Source of the DNA: a bacterium
GTDB lineage: Bacteria > UBP13 > UBA5359
DNA: 14,621 nucleotides
Direction: 5' to 3'
Assembly: GCA_028699365.1 (NCBI GenBank)
Contig: JAQVUQ010000020.1
Span: 1 to 14,621, forward strand
Part shown: positions 13,706 through 14,621 of the stretch, one piece after another
Numbering within the stretch: position 1 is the first letter of the stretch
Layout of the letters: each line of letters begins with the position of its first letter
Made by a program: the position numbers and the translations under genes
Notes under the pieces: generated by a model
What the model saw: only the letters and a program-made list of their open reading frames with translations
Database searches by the model: none
What the model was told of the DNA's origin: nothing

Positions 13706-14621
13706 TCAACCCCGTCTCAGTCGCTCGCTCGTCTCCTTCAACGCTTCGGTGACGGAGGCTCGGGCGGTGCCGCCGGGGTGTTTGCGGGCATCGATGATGT
13801 TCATGGTGCCCAGGGCGTCGTAGATGGTATCGTCGAAGAGTGTGGAGAAGCGCTGCAGTTCATCCGGGCGCAGGGACGAGAGGGCTTTTCTCTCATCCAG
13901 GCAGTAGCGCACCATGTTGCCCACCACTTCGTGGGCTTCACGGAAGGACATGCCGCGCCGCACCAGGTAATCGGCCACATCGGTGGCATCGGAGAAATCG
14001 GCCTTGAGGGCGTCGGCCATCTTTTCGGGTTTGAATTCCGTAGCCCTGATCATGGAGGCGTATACCGCCAGCGAGGCGCCGACGGTGTCCAGGGCGTCAA
14101 AGAGCCCTTCCTTATCCTCCTGCAGGTCGCGGTTGTAAGTCATGGGCAACCCTTTGAGAACGGTCAGCATGCCCATCAGGTGGCCGAAGACCCGGCCGCT
14201 GCGACCGCGCACCAGCTCTGCCACATCGGGGTTCTTCTTCTGCGGCATGATGCTGCTGCCGGTGGTGAAAGCGTCGCCTATTTCCACAAAGCCGAATTCC
14301 GGCGAGGACCAGAGGACCATCTCCTCGGAGAGACGGCTGAGGTGTACCATGATCAGGGACAGGGCGGAGAGAAGCTCCACCAGGTGATCCCTGTCGCTGA
14401 CACTGTCCATGCTGTTGGCGGATATGGCCGCAAAGCCCAGTTCACGGGCCGTAAATTCCCTGTCTATGGGGAATGTTGTTCCGGCCAGGGCGCCTGATCC
14501 CAGCGGCATGACATCAACTCTCTTCAGGCAGTCGCAGAGACGCTCTGCATCGCGGTTGAACATCTCTATATAGGCCAGAAGGTGGTGGGCCAGGAGCACG
14601 GGCTGGGCGTGCTGCATATGG
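13706..14621 (-). CDS. argH: Argininosuccinate lyase, C-terminal part (5' end outside window)
   Basis: The enzyme splits argininosuccinate into arginine and fumarate, the last step of arginine synthesis, as a cytoplasmic tetramer. About 305 of the usual roughly 460 residues are visible. The frame stays open to the window edge, where HMQHAQPV corresponds to the family's THLQ(x)AQP motif, so the true start lies beyond base 14621. The superfamily signature GSSIMPQKKNPDVAELVRG is intact (catalytic Ser loop), as are PLGSGALAGTTFPIDRE and LPMTYNRDLQEDKE. Base composition is GC-rich, unlike the TPR gene that follows. The stop is TGA at 13706-13708, and no terminator is evident downstream. Confidence 0.96.
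   Translation of the reverse strand, partial: HMQHAQPVLLAHHLLAYIEMFNRDAERLCDCLKRVDVMPLGSGALAGTTFPIDREFTARELGFAAISANSMDSVSDRDHLVELLSALSLIMVHLSRLSEEMVLWSSPEFGFVEIGDAFTTGSSIMPQKKNPDVAELVRGRSGRVFGHLMGMLTVLKGLPMTYNRDLQEDKEGLFDALDTVGASLAVYASMIRATEFKPEKMADALKADFSDATDVADYLVRRGMSFREAHEVVGNMVRYCLDERKALSSLRPDELQRFSTLFDDTIYDALGTMNIIDARKHPGGTARASVTEALKETSERLRRG

Noticed and set aside
13778-14497. Long plus-strand open frame of 239 codons
   Set aside because: It lies wholly antisense to the well-conserved argH, and its His/Gly/Gln-rich composition is typical of an antisense shadow in GC-rich sequence.
1-14621. CRISPR array, phage genes, toxin-antitoxin pair or biosynthetic cluster
   Set aside because: I looked for regularly spaced repeats, phage structural or integrase motifs, and small paired genes and saw none. 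The only mobile-element trace is the transposase remnant.

Overview
The window is a bacterial chromosome segment in which almost every gene lies on the minus strand. The likely source is an anaerobic Gram-positive-type or Chloroflexota-like bacterium. The reasons are a CdaA-type diadenylate cyclase next to glmM, a PucR-type regulator, strong GGAGG ribosome binding sites, consensus TTGACA/TATAAT promoters, and an MFS transporter of the kind common in Firmicutes. This placement is an inference; no rRNA or other taxonomic marker is present.

The description follows transcription, from high to low coordinates. The right edge holds the C-terminal two thirds of argininosuccinate lyase (argH), cut by the window. 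Next comes an accessory, visibly more AT-rich block. It contains a decayed REP-associated (IS200-like, Y1) transposase remnant with a short palindrome upstream, a secreted or membrane-anchored TPR protein with a strong terminator, and an MFS exporter-like gene with its own promoter and a structured leader. A clear promoter then precedes a codirectional run: cdaA (c-di-AMP synthesis), glmM (phosphoglucosamine mutase), acpS (holo-ACP synthase), nnr (NAD(P)HX repair) and a stand-alone double-CBS protein. Spacings in this run are 54 and 68 bases, then two overlaps. It links cell-wall precursor supply, c-di-AMP signalling, carrier-protein activation and metabolite repair. The usual cdaR (ybbR) gene between cdaA and glmM is absent.

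Downstream, a PucR-family regulator and a xylulokinase form a two-gene unit. It is probably sugar- or metabolite-controlled, has an inverted repeat at its promoter, and may be read from a nearly leaderless transcript. A perfect TTGACA-16-TATAAT promoter then drives an elongator tRNA-Met(CAT). The tRNA is followed by a small hairpin with a T-tract and then hom and thrC, homoserine dehydrogenase and threonine synthase, which are 4 bases apart. hom has little room for its own promoter, so it probably depends on read-through from the tRNA unit. At the left edge an open frame on the plus strand may be the C-terminal end of a gene converging on thrC.

I found no CRISPR array, rRNA, complete insertion sequence, attachment site or clear novel multigene system. 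The best candidates for something unusual are the tRNA-Met/hom/thrC arrangement, the cdaA run lacking cdaR but carrying a DarB/CbpB-sized CBS protein, the MFS leader, the repeat-like N-terminus of GlmM, and the decayed transposase.
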